Shown piece by piece: positions 1 to 10,978 of a stretch of 64,000 nt of DNA. The position numbers and the translations under genes were made by a program. Where the stretch lies: NCBI GenBank assembly GCA_013306675.1, contig JABLUY010000119.1:46372-110371 (forward strand), in the 5' to 3' direction. The first letter of the stretch is position 1; every line of letters starts with the position of its first letter. The DNA comes from Thraustochytrium sp. TN22. Taxonomy: Eukaryota; Sar; Bigyra; Thraustochytrida; Thraustochytriidae. Under the pieces are notes generated by a model. The model saw only the letters and a list, made by a program, of their open reading frames with translations. It ran no database searches and was not told the origin of the DNA.

Positions 1-195
1 GCGAGCGCGCCGGCGCCTGGCGTTGAGCACCGCCTGCTCTGGCAGGAGACGAGACCAAGGAGCGCGCCGGCCTTGCCAGTGAACAGCAACAAGGCGGCGA
101 GAAAGAGAAAGACGCCGTCCGGCCCGGCCGCCCCCGTCTGCTCAGCGGCGCGGGCGCGGGCGCGGCGCGGCGCGCGAGCGGCGCTGCGCGTGTGC

Positions 196-242
196 TGTGC
201 TGCGCTGCGCTGCGCTGCGCTGCGCTGCGCTGCGCTGCGCGG
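196..242. repeat. TGCGC pentamer microsatellite
   Basis: About eight to nine near-perfect tandem copies of TGCGC lie in the spacer. This is a simple-sequence repeat with no sign of coding use. Confidence 0.9.
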
Positions 243-1443
243 CTGGCGGGTGCTGCGTGCGCGCGGCTTGCCTGGCTGCCTGGCTGCCTGCGTGCGTGCC
301 GGCTGCGGCGTTGAGGTTCTGGCGCCGCTGCGTCGGGCCGCGGGCTCGGCCGGCGAGCGGCAGGGCGCGTCTGCTTGCTCCTCCCCTACACCCACAGCGG
401 CCCGCAGCTTGCGGCGCGCTGCGGGGTCTTCGCTTTTTTAAACCCACAGCCAGCTTCACCGCGGGCGTGTCCTTCCCCGCGGCTCGCGCTGCTTGGCAGC
501 CGCGCTCGCAGGCGAGAGCCCGCACCCAAATCGGCCGCCACCCGCCCCGCGAGCCGCCTACCAGCCAGGCTCTCCGTCCGCGCGCTGTGCGTCGGGAATG
601 GCATCTCGCCGCCGCGCCCGCCGTCGCGAAGCCCGCCTGCTGGCCGCTGGCCGGCGCGGCGCCCCGGCCACGGCTGGCCCGGCCGCCCGCCGGCGCTGCG
701 CTCACCTCCAGCGTCTTTCACGCACATCATCCCCCCGGCCTCTCGAAAGGCCCGCGGCCAAGCGCGAACGCCCGCGGCGGCGAGGTCTCTCGCCGCGTTT
801 CTTCGCGCCTTGAGCGCCGCTGCAACCTGGTAGTGCGGCTTTCGGAGGCCGCCAGCTCCGCCTGCCCCGCTGGCGCGGTCTTTCGCCAGGCATGCCGCCC
901 TCGTCGCCATCTTGCTGCGGCTTGCCTGCCGCTTGCGCCCCTGACCGCGGCCGCGCCGGGTCGAGGCGCGGCGCGGTGCAGTGAGGCGAGGCCGGCCGGC
1001 CCGTAGCTGGCCGGTGGCGGGCGCCGCTCGCTGCCCGGGATGGCTGCCATCACCAGCGGCTGGCCGCCAGCCGCGACCACGGCCTGACGGTGATGAGCAG
1101 GCAGGCAGGCGCACGCGCGCGGCTCGCGGGACCTCGGGCCTTCAAGTTGGCCGAGCCGCCCTGGCCTTGGCGTTGGCCAGGCTTGTGCGCTCGGGCTGGG
1201 CCGCTGCGGTCGGGCTGCGGTGCACTGCACAAGGCGCGCCTTCCGCGCGCTGTACAGAGGGGTGCGTCGGGCCGCGCGGCCCTTCGTGCTGTGTTCGCGA
1301 GAAAGGGAGAGCGCGGGCCGGCGGGGCGGGGCCGACATCCTGCAGCGCAGGCGGGCTCGAAGGAAGCGAGGCAACACGCCGCACTGCGCTGCACTGCGGC
1401 CAGCCCGCGTGGCGACAGCAGACGAATTCCATTGGCTGCGCTC

Positions 1444-1470
1444 GCGCGGCCCGCGCGGCCCGCGCGGCCC
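1444..1470. repeat. Nine-base tandem repeat, three copies
   Basis: Three exact consecutive copies of GCGCGGCCC. It is a short minisatellite in the spacer. Confidence 0.85.
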
Positions 1471-1944
1471 GTGGCCGCGCGAGGCGCGCGGCTTCTGCTG
1501 TGGGGCCAAGCGGTGTGGGAGGGACTGCGGGGGCTGATGTATGCCGGACTCGCCGGGTTCTCCTCGCCGAGCGGCTGCGAGGTGCGCCTTCGGAAATTCG
1601 ATTGGCTCAGCACGCCCGGCAGCGCGCCGCACCAGCGTACTCAGCTTTGGCTCGGGGTGCCTGAGCGACGCGGTCCCCCGAGAGACAAGCTCCCCCGCAG
1701 CAAGCGAGCGATCGGTGCGCGAGTTGCCTCTGCACGCGTTGGGAGGCGTGCCACCGCGCTCAGCAAGCGCGGCTTAGCGTGCGACTCTCCTTCCGGGCAA
1801 CGGCTGCGGGCCGCGCGGTCCGCCGTGGGAAATGCCTGCCTGCCCATCCGCCACCATCGCGTCAAGGCAGCTCTCACAAGGCAGCTACATACTACCCATC
1901 ACCACTGCAAGTCACGGCCGCGACAGCCACCCGACCAGCTAGCC

Positions 1945-1947
<3 letters not shown>

Positions 1948-1975
<28 letters not shown>

Positions 1976-1976
1976 C
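1948..1976. repeat. AGCC tetramer microsatellite
   Basis: A run of CCAG/AGCC tetramers of about seven copies. The same tetramer class (CCTG/CAGG) recurs in many spacers of this window. Confidence 0.85.
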
Positions 1977-3330
1977 AGCCAGCCCGTGGAGCCGTGGGCC
2001 CTTGGCCACCGCCGTCACGGCCTAGCGGCGTGCGCTGCGCCGCCTGCCGGTGACGTGCCTGGCCGGTGGCGCGTCTTGAGCGCGGGTCGGCCGTTGGCTC
2101 GTGGGCCCGTGCCCTGGCAGCCCCTGCGTCCGCGAGGCCGGGTGCGAGCCTGCTTCGACTTCTTTATTACAGCAAGCTGAGACGGAGGGCAGGTAGGCAC
2201 CAAGGCAGGGGTTCGCTGCACGAGAGACGCGTTGAGCAGGCCGACAGGCTGCCAGCGGCCTCCTTTCTTCAGCGGCCTTGCTTCTTTCGAAACAGAAATA
2301 CCGACCCCTCTTTCCGAGTCGTGCGCCTCCTTCAAGCTCTTCTTTCGCGGCGTCTGCGGCCTGTGCGTGCGCGTCGGCGTGGGCGTCGAGAGTCACGCAC
2401 GTCTTTCGGATCACGCGCGCGGCGCGCCCAGACTAGCCTAAACAGGGCCGGGCGGCTGGTTCTACACGCCGGGCCATGCTGCGCTGAGACCGCTACCAGC
2501 GGCTTGGTTTCTTCGTTTTGCAGCCAGACTCAGCTGGCCCGGCCACGTCGCCGCGCTGCGCCGAGGCGATGCGAGCTGAGGCGAGGCTGCCAACCATCAA
2601 GCCTCATTCGGATCAGGCTGCGCGCCTGGAAGAGCGCAGGCAGCAGCCGGAAGAGCGCGCCCCTTCGTCCCCGGCAGAGCTTCCGGAGCGCGAGCCGCGC
2701 GGGCCGGAAAGACCCCCCACGACTCATGGCTGCAAGGCAGATAGCCCACAGCAGGTCTCGCAGTGGTCCTGCAGCGCCCAACACCACCGGGGCCGTCGGG
2801 GCGCTGCGGAGCCCGCAGCGCCCCGCGGTCGAAGCCCGCTTTGCAATCTCACCCGAAAAGCCACGGCCGCCTACTAGCTATCGATACAGGTTGCTGTCGC
2901 TCAAAGAAGAAAAGAGAGAGCAAGTCGAGCGGCGAGGGCCGCCCGCGCCCGGCGCACCCGCCTCGGCGGCTGGCGCTCTGCGGCCCACCGACGCTGCTGC
3001 CTCAGCGCCCCGCCAGCGGCCCTGCGCTCGCGCCGCGCAACGGCCGACCAAGCCGCGCCGACGAAGGGGGTAGGAGGCACAGACGCCGGCCGACCGATCT
3101 CGCCGAAAGAGCAACAAGCGCCTTGCTAGTACTACTACTAGCTGAGCGCGGCCACTCTGCCGCGCGCCGCCACCGCTGTACTCTTTCACCTGGCCTGCGG
3201 AGTGACCCGATTCGCGCCGCTACTCGGCGCTACACGGGCCGCGGTCCTTCGCGCGGCTCCCGCGGCTGGCGGCCAGCCCGGGCCTGCGGGGCCCGCGCAC
3301 CGGCCTGACCCCCTGGCCAGTGGAGTCGCC

Positions 3331-3405
3331 GCGTCGCGTCGCGTCGCGTCGAGTCGCGTCGAGTCGAGTCGAGTCGAGTCGAGTCGAGTCGAGACGAGTC
3401 GAGTC
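3331..3405. repeat. GAGTC/GCGTC pentamer array
   Basis: About fifteen tandem pentamers that change from GCGTC to GAGTC along the array. This is a degenerating pentanucleotide satellite in the spacer, open in several frames only because of its composition. Confidence 0.9.
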
Positions 3406-4234
3406 TGTTCAACGGGTCGAGTCGAGGCGAGGCGAGTCGGCCAGGCGGGAGGCCGGCCAGCGATTGCCAGCGCGCGGCGGCCCCTGGCAGAGAGCGCGAC
3501 TCTGCGCGAGCGCCGCCTGGTCATGGCTGGCCTTTGCGTACCTGCAGTGCCAGTGCAGGCAGGTGCCTGTGCGGGACGAAACGCGCAGAAGCGGCTTCGG
3601 CTGCCGCGTATGGCCAAAGCGGTGAAACCCTACCAGCTCCGTGGCGGTGTGGCGGCTGAGCCGCGGCTCGGCCTGCCCCTGCGACAGATGCGCGAGCACC
3701 GAGCGGTGAGGTGAGGACGCGGTGAGGGCGGGGAGGGCGGTGAGGAGGTACTATACTGTTAGCTGTATGTATGTTAGCCTGCTCAGGCTGCGCCGTCCGA
3801 GTCGTACTCACTCACCATCACAGGCTGCGCCGTCGTACGCGCGCGCGGCGAGTCCGTGCGACGCCTGCCTGCAGGCGTGCCGGCCTGGCAGCTAGCTCGA
3901 AGCAGCTCGACTCAAGCCGTGGCCGGCGGATTGGAGATCTTCTGGACGCCAAACTGCCACCAGGACAGCGACGACAAGCAGTGGCGGAGCCGCATGGTGG
4001 CAGGAGCACAATCCAGGAGCACGAGCCACTGGCACTGGCAGGGCAGCTGGGGTTAGTGGCTCGACCAGTTGACCGATGGCGATCCGTAGATCCAATGATG
4101 GACCGGTGTTCGGAGGAGCCGACCGATCAATGACAGCCAGCCAGCAAGCAAGCACGTAGAGTTGGTTGTTTACACGAAAGAACGAAGTCCGCAGGATCAA
4201 AGCTCTCGCAAGAGCCAATCGGCGACCAGCCTCT

Positions 4235-4858
4235 TCAATTGAAGGCGAGGCCGAGGAGACCGGCCAGACCGAGGCCGGCCAAGCCGAAGGAGACCGCAGC
4301 GACCGAGCCCGACTGCCAGGCAGCCCAGGGCGAGGCGCCTTTGGAGGATGCCTCGAGCATGTTGAACTTGTCATTGACGCGCGCGTGGATGAGGTCCGCG
4401 CGTCGGAAGAGGTCCTTGTAAATGGCGCGACCCTCCGCCGTGCAGGCTGGATGGGCCATGAGCGCCCTGCACTCGCACTTGGCCGTCACGGCCATCACCT
4501 TGGCTTTGTGAGCGCCAAACATCGCCTTGTGTCGCTCCTCTTCTGTCGACGGCAGCTGCCGCGCCGCCAGCGCCTCTATCGAGTGCACAGACTTGGCCCA
4601 CTGCTTCGACGCGGCCTCCACGTAGAAGAGTGCGGCCCGGCCCTCGGCCGGCAGCTGCACCTTGCGCTTGCTACGCCCCGGCGCTGCCTGCTGCATCTGC
4701 TTCATGAACGTCGCCACCGCGCCGCTCGGGTACGTTGCTGCCGAAGCCGTCTTTGCCGTCGTCGTTGCCGTCGTATTCGCCGTCGCCGCACCGCCGCCCG
4801 TAGCGCTCAGTGCTGTCCTGGCCTTCGTCGTCCGAGCCGTCGCCGCCTGCGCCGTCGC

Positions 4859-4917
<59 letters not shown>

Positions 4918-5092
4918 CGCCCGCGAAGTGCGGCCGCCGCCGCTTGCGGCCGCCGCTCGCCAGCCCGCGCGCGCCCTGCCGTAGCAGCGCGCCGCGCGCC
5001 GCCGCGAGCATCCTGTTGTGCAAGGTTAATTGGTGGTCTGTCTGACTGCTTGTCAGTGCCATCTGCCTCGTCCTCTTCAAGTTCGCCGTCAT
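4235..5092 (-). CDS. PolyQ protein with C-terminal hydrophobic tail anchor
   Basis: I do not recognise the family. The predicted 285-residue protein starts at the first in-frame ATG (5092). It has a basic segment, then about 18 glutamines encoded by a pure CAG tract (4861-4915 on the + strand), then an Ala/Thr-rich linker. The more ordinary C-terminal half is charged and probably helical and contains the pair KCEC. The last ~17 residues (FGLAGLGLAGLLGLAFN) are hydrophobic and end the protein, which suggests a tail-anchored membrane protein. The neighbour at 5370 is divergent. The uninterrupted CAG tract is likely to vary in length. The start is uncertain because the N-terminus could be spliced from upstream. 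Confidence 0.6.
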
Positions 5093-5369
5093 GGCGGCGC
5101 CGTGCTCGGAGTTGGACCTCAAAGAAAGAATCACGGCACATCGCGGAGGCTCGCCGTGTCTCGCTCTCACAGTCAAGTTGCTCTACTAACAGCCATCCCT
5201 TTGGTGGGACCGGCAGTCCTTCTCGTTTGCCGGGCGCCTTACTCGCAGTCTCGCAGCTCCACGTTCCATCGCAGGCCTGACTGTCGTGCTCGCGGGCTCG
5301 CAGGCCCGCAGGCTCGTCGCAGGTCTTGCTTGCTGTGGCCAGCGCGCCTGAGGTCAAGCCTTCAAGGCG

Positions 5370-6377
5370 ATGTTGTCGTCCTTGCAAGCCCTCTCTCACT
5401 GTGGCTGGGTGACCGTTGAGAACAGCGACCATCCTCAGGCTGAAAAGACGAACAAATGGAGCACGCGCGGGCCAACCACGAGGCACATGGCGGGCCTGCT
5501 GAGGTTGCGGAAGCGCGCGGAGGCCTGCCCAAGTGCGACGGCGCGAGCTGACCTCTTGCAAGAGGTCCTGCTCGCGGACGAGGGCCTAGATGCCGACGCG
5601 CTCGTGCGGGGCGTGCCAGAACCCGGCCACGTGCGCGTGCTGCGCGCTCCCTTTAACGCTATTGCCAGCCTGCAGCCGCTGGCGGCGACCTTTACGGGCC
5701 TCGTACATCTGCGTGTGAGCCACAATCGCCTCGAGTGCCTTGAAGGCATCGAGCGACTCGCCGCCTTGCGCGAGCTCGACTGCGCGCATAACCGCATCTC
5801 AAGCCTCGCCCCTCTGCTCGCATGCGCGAGTCTTGCCACCGTCTGGGCTCAGGCAAATCAAGTTCGCGCCGTGCCCTCGCTCCTACTCGACCGCCTCGAC
5901 CACCTCGAACTTGCAAACAACCCCATCGCTGCGCCTAGGCCACGTACGCCACAGCCAGAGCGTTTTTCTGTGGACGATGAGGACACCGAATCAAGGACAA
6001 GCGTGGCAGGTGGTCCCTTTCCATACGACGCAGGGGCTGAGACCGCAGAGGTGGCGTCAAGTTCTCTGGGAAGGACATCTCGTCGAGGGCAGCTGGTGTC
6101 CTCGCCGCGACCTTTGTCCCCGCCGCATCCAGAACCGTCGCGAAATCCGGAGTCGTCGCCTCCGGAGTCATTGTCATCGCGAACGACAGGGCCCCGGCCC
6201 GAGCGAGCACCGTCGCCCATGCCTCTTCCGTCGCCCATGCCTTCAGCGTCGCACGAAGAGGCCTCAGACAACGCCGACACCGCGCTACCAACGCTAAGCT
6301 CGATCGCGGCGCAACTGGACGCGCTCACGCAAGATCTCAAGTCCAAGAAGAGACAACTTGCCTTGCGCCGAGGCTGA
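5370..6377 (+). CDS. Leucine-rich-repeat protein (SDS22/LRRC type)
   Basis: A 335-residue frame from ATG 5370. A second ATG at 5487 begins the better-looking protein (MAGLLRLRKRAEACPS, 296 residues) and may be the true start. Roughly residues 90-200 form four to five short LRRs of the SDS22 kind, with signatures such as LVHLRVSHNRLECLEGIERL and LRELDCAHNRISSLAPL, ending in an LELANNPI cap. The C-terminal third is Pro/Ser-rich and probably disordered, ending in a short Leu/Lys helix. LRRs of this class are protein-interaction scaffolds, often in phosphatase or axonemal complexes; no partner is visible here. It is convergent with the zinc-repeat gene at 6586. Confidence 0.8.
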   Translation: MLSSLQALSHCGWVTVENSDHPQAEKTNKWSTRGPTTRHMAGLLRLRKRAEACPSATARADLLQEVLLADEGLDADALVRGVPEPGHVRVLRAPFNAIASLQPLAATFTGLVHLRVSHNRLECLEGIERLAALRELDCAHNRISSLAPLLACASLATVWAQANQVRAVPSLLLDRLDHLELANNPIAAPRPRTPQPERFSVDDEDTESRTSVAGGPFPYDAGAETAEVASSSLGRTSRRGQLVSSPRPLSPPHPEPSRNPESSPPESLSSRTTGPRPERAPSPMPLPSPMPSASHEEASDNADTALPTLSSIAAQLDALTQDLKSKKRQLALRRG

Positions 6378-6585
6378 TGAGCAGAGACCGGGTGTACGAC
6401 ACACGTGTAAAAGTAGACAGGAATCAAAATCATCATCGTCATCATTGTCGTCATCAGAAGGGGTTGGCAGGACGGTGAGATAGAGTATGGACATGCAGGA
6501 ACCTTGTAGGTGTGAGTGAGTGGAAAGTGAGGCATATTGCTCGTTGCATCGCTGCTTTCGTTGGCTTGCTCGAGTGCGAGGAGAA

Positions 6586-9500
6586 TTACTGGTTGACGGT
6601 GATCTGCTCGTGCTGCAGCGGGACGCCGTTGGCGTCATAGTGGTAGGACGACGACGACGAGGAGGAGGAAGAGGAGGAAGGCTGAGCGGGAGGGCCCATG
6701 GCGCCCTGGGGGTTGTCGGAGTCAATACTGTCGATAGAGGAAGCCATGGAAGAGGCGCGGGACATGACGGGCACCGAGGAGCCGGCGACAGAACCCTTGC
6801 CGAAGACGTCCTGATGCAGACGGCAGTAGGCGGAGCCGTGACGCGCCGAGGTCTCGCAGTTGGGGACCTGGCAACGGCGGCCGCCGCCGTGCTTGATGCA
6901 GTACAGCTTGTTGCCAGCAGAGGTGGCGGACTTGGGGCAGTCCTTGAACTGGCAGCGGCGGCCACCACCGTGCGCCTTGCAGCGTCCGCGGCCAGCGTCG
7001 TGCTTGGTGCAGCCGGGCATCTGACAGCGGCGACCGCCGCCATGAGAGACGCAGAACTTGGAGGCACCACGCACGGCGCGCGTGCAATTGTCGACGGAAC
7101 ACCGCTTGCCGCCCCCGTGGACGGTGCAAAAGTCGGACTTGGCCTCGGCGGCGGCGCGCACGCAGCCGTCCTGCGCGCAGCGCTTGCCGCCGCCGTGGGC
7201 CTTGCAAAAGCCGCCGCCAGCGTCGAGGCGCTCGCAGTCCGGGGCGTCACAGCGGCGGGCCTCGCCGTGGCTGCGGCAAAAGCCCTTGCCGGCGTCGAGC
7301 TTGGAGCAGCCGGCGGCGCGGCAGCGGCGGCCGCCGCCGTGGATGGCGCAGACCCCGTCGGCGCCCTGGGCGGCCTTGATGCAGCCCTCGATGGCGCACC
7401 GCTTGCCGCCGCCGTGGGCCTTGCAGAGGCCGCCGCCCTGGTCGAGCTTCTCGCAGCCGTCGTACTTGCAGCGCCGGCCGCCGCCGTGGGCGACGCAGAG
7501 GCCCTTGGCGCCCTGGGCCGAGGTGGTGCAGCCGTCGACGATGCACCGCTTGCCGCCGCCATGCGAGATGCAAAAGGCGGTGGAGCCGCGCGCGGAGCGC
7601 GGGCAGCCGTCGACGGAGCACCGCTTGCCGCCGCCGTGCGCCTTGCAGCGGTCGAGCGAGCCCTCGGCGGAGCGCGAGCAGCCGTCCGGGTGCTTGCAGC
7701 GACGGCCGCCGCCGTGGCCCTTGCACAGGCGCATGGGCTGTCCCGGCGCCGAGGGCAGCTCGACGGCCTGGCCCACGGCGGCCTTAGAGCAGCCGTCCAT
7801 CTCGCAGCGCACGCCGCCGCCGTGCGCCGTGCACCGGTCGGTGCGGCCGACCGCGGACTTGATGCAGCCGTCCTCCACGCAGCGCTTGCCGCCGCCGTGG
7901 CGGATGCAGAGGTCGCGCGGGAAGACGCCCACGGCAGCGCGCGTGCAGCCGGACTCGCGGCAGCGGCGGCCGCCGCCGTGCTTCTTGCAGTAGTTGGTGC
8001 CGCCGTGGGCCAGGTGCGAGCAGCCCTCGGCACCGCACTTCTTGACGCCGGCGCGGTGCGCGCGGCAGAGGCCGCCGCCGCTGGCCAGCTTGGTGCAGCC
8101 GTCCTCGCGGCACCGCACACCACCGCCGTGCTGGATGCAGAACGGGACCTGGCCCTGCGCCGACTTGGGGCACCCCGGGTGCGTGCACCGCTTGCCGCCG
8201 CCGTGCGCCTTGCACATGCCGCCGCCCTGGTCCAGCTTGTGGCAGCCGTCCATCTTGCAGCGGCGGCCGCCGCCGTGCGCCACGCACAGCATCGTCGCGC
8301 CCTGCGCCGCCTTGGTGCACTCGGGCATCTGGCACCGCTTGCCGCCGCCGTGCGCCTTGCACAGGCCGGAGCACGCCGCGGCCTTGAGGCAGTTGTCCAC
8401 CTTGCACCGCCGCCGTCCGCTCTGCGTCTCCGGCCCGCGCGCGCGCCCGTGCACGGAGCACACCTGCTGGCCCAGCCGCGCGTGCCGCCCGCAGCCCTCC
8501 ACGGTGCAAATGTACACGGCGTGCGTCTTGCAGAAGCCGATGGCCGCACTCAGGGCCGCATCCGGGCACTCCTCCACGGCGCACGAGGTGCGCGGGCGCT
8601 TCGGCCGCGGCATGGGCGAGGTCGATGACGGCGACATGTACGAGGACGAGTTGGAGTTGGACGAAGCGAACGGCGACGCCACCTCGGCGCCGTCGGCGCC
8701 CAGGCGCGCGGCCGCCGCGCCGCGCTTCAGGCCGCGCCCGGCCTGGCGCGACCCGGAGCTGCCGTCGTCATCATCGTCGTCGTCATAGTCGTCATAGTCG
8801 TTCACGTCGCCGCTATCGTCGTCGTCGTCGTCGTCGTCATCCATGTCGTCGTCCTCGCCCGCGTTGCCGCCGATCTCGTCAAAGGGAACAATGGAGAACT
8901 GGTCGTCCTCCTTGGTGGCATTGTGCACCCACGGGTCGGCCGGCGCCGCAGCCGGCGTCACGCGGTTCATGCACAGCACCTTGGCGCGCTTCACCATATC
9001 CGAAACCTGCGCCGTGGTGAGCGAGCTCGAGAGCGCCTGGCCATCCACCTCCACGAGGACGTCGCCGATGTTCACACCAGCGGCCATCAGGTTGCCGGCC
9101 GCCTCGAAGAAGAAGACGCCGTCCACGCTCTGCTCCATACGGAAGTTGTTGGGCCTTGGCCCGGTTGGCTCCAGGCCAACCTTGACGTAGGCCGCGCGAA
9201 CGCGCTCCTCCTTGGGCGGCGGCGCGCCGGCCGTCGGCATGAGCATGGGCGGCGGCCCGGACGGCGGTGGCGGCACGAAGCCCACGTTCATGTCCGGCGT
9301 CGGGGGCGGTGCGCCCAGATAGCTTGTGGGCGCCGTCATGAACATGGACAGCGAGAGCGCCGACGACCCGCGCCGCGCGAGCCGCCGCCGAGGCGCTTGC
9401 GTATGGGCTTGCGCCTGCGCCTGCTGCGACTCGGACTGCACCTGCGACTGAGTCTGCACCTGTGCCTGCGACGCCTGGTCTTGCTGCTGCGCCGGAGGCT

Positions 9501-9640
9501 GGTCCAGTGGGAGCATCAAGAGCGACGATCGCCGCGGTGCAAGCCGATGCGACGCGTAGCCCTGGTGCTGGTGCTTGTGCTGTGGCGGATAGTGCGCGTG
9601 CGAGGACGGGCCATAGGAACCGTGGGTCGCATACGCGTGC

Positions 9641-9695
<55 letters not shown>

Positions 9696-10212
9696 GCTGC
9701 TGCTGCTGGTGTTGTTGGTCCTGCGGGTAGCCTGCCGCGGCGTCAAGATCGAGTTCGTGGTGCGGCTGCAACTCGTGGGAGGGCGGCGGTCCGGAAGGTG
9801 GCAAGAGCGGGCTCATGGGCGTACCCGGGGAGGCGAGAGGGTCCCCGTTGAGGAACTCCATCTCGCTGTCGAGAAAGTGGTCCAGGCCGTTCATGGTCAT
9901 GCCCGTTGCGCCCGCGTAGTCGGCGCCGTAGAGGTGCTGCTGCGAAGGCCCGGATGGCAAAAGCGCCGGCGACTGGGAGCGAGATGCCGGGCTGGCCATA
10001 AAGTCGAGCAGCGGGTCTTGCGGGTACAGGCCGTGAGAGGAGTTATCGGATGGGCCCGGGCCAAAGTCCGCATAGCCGTAGGCGCCAGCCGGCCCGGGGC
10101 TGTTCATGCCATAGGACGACGGCATGCCGTAGGCGCCCATGTCCTGGCCGGGCATGGACGTGTCATGGTAATAGTACTGATCGTTCTCGAGCGGGCGCGC
10201 GTCCTCCTGCAT
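6586..10212 (-). CDS. CGC/HGGG zinc-repeat protein ('WRKY19-like') with PDZ-like domain
   Basis: A 1208-residue protein from ATG 10212. The N-terminal ~330 residues are low complexity, with a polyQ run near 166-190 (mostly CAA codons) and Pro-rich tracts. Around 340-420 is a PDZ-like module (FFFEAAGNLMAAGVNIGDVLVEVDG). An Asp-rich tract follows. From about residue 540 to 1135 there are about 23 tandem ~25-residue units of the form C-x4-C-x(8-10)-C-x2-H-GGG-(K/R)RC, each able to bind one metal ion; the first two units are divergent. Stramenopile proteins with these repeats are often auto-named 'probable WRKY transcription factor 19', because the repeats occur beside plant WRKY domains. No WRKYGQK motif is present here. 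A nuclear regulatory role is plausible but inferred. Confidence 0.85.
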
Positions 10213-10906
10213 CGTGCGGAGCTGGCACGTCGGCGCGCCGCGCGTCAAGCGTCGAGCGCCGGGTGCCGGCTTGTGCTTGTGCTTGTGCTTGTGCTTGCGC
10301 GCGCTTGTGGTTGCGCCCTGCGCCTGCGCGAGCAGGGTCTGGCTCGCTCGGCCTGCCTGGCCTTACACGCACGAGCGCTCCGGGAGCGCGCGCGCGCGCG
10401 CTGGTTCTGTTCGGTCCTGAAGAGAACCAGACGTAACGGGCGAGTTCTGCGGTCTGTGCCAAGGACGCTTGGCCAGTCGGAGACCTGGACTGCTGCTCGC
10501 GAGCTGGCTGGAGCGCTGCGCTCGCCGGGTTGCGCTGCGCGGTGCTGGTCCGTACCGGCGCGGGCTGTGCAACGCGCCTCCGAGCGACGCGACCTCCTGC
10601 TCCGCTCGGTGTTTGCGACTTTGATGGAACCGGTCAGACTGCCTGCACGCGGCTCTGGCGACTGGATTGCCGGAACCGAAGGCTAGGCTGGGACGAAGGG
10701 CGGGACCGAGGCTCTTCGCCGCGGTACACTGTCTGGCTAGCAGAGATTGTACAGGGGTTCCTTCTTTTCCGCCTTTTCCTCCTTGTTCACGCTCGTGAGG
10801 GACGGCGCCTTGACTGAGAGCCTACCCGGCTTATGCGATCTCGGCGAATGGGCACGCCGGTCCACTAGCGCCGCTCGATCGGATCAGGCGAGACTTGCAC
10901 GACCGC

Positions 10907-10978
<72 letters not shown>

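Larger units (their letters stand above)
1..4234. other. Long GC-rich spacer, no recognised gene
   Basis: No open frame here resembles a known family. The long frames on both strands are Arg/Ala/Pro-rich and typical of GC-driven shadow ORFs. The stretch holds several short tandem arrays, listed separately, and scattered CTAG/ACTAG tracts (for example near 3125-3145). It could contain promoters, untranslated exons or non-coding RNA, but I found no tRNA-like or rRNA-like structure. Confidence 0.5.

Noticed and set aside
73-3714. Many long open frames on both strands (up to ~335 codons)
   Set aside because: Arg/Ala/Pro-rich translations, heavy overlap on opposite strands, and no motif or family likeness. 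They are expected by chance at this GC content.
6294-8628. Long frames of 751 and 702 codons overlapping the zinc-repeat gene
   Set aside because: They mirror the repeated CGC/HGGG coding sequence in other frames and give Ala/Arg-rich text without motifs.
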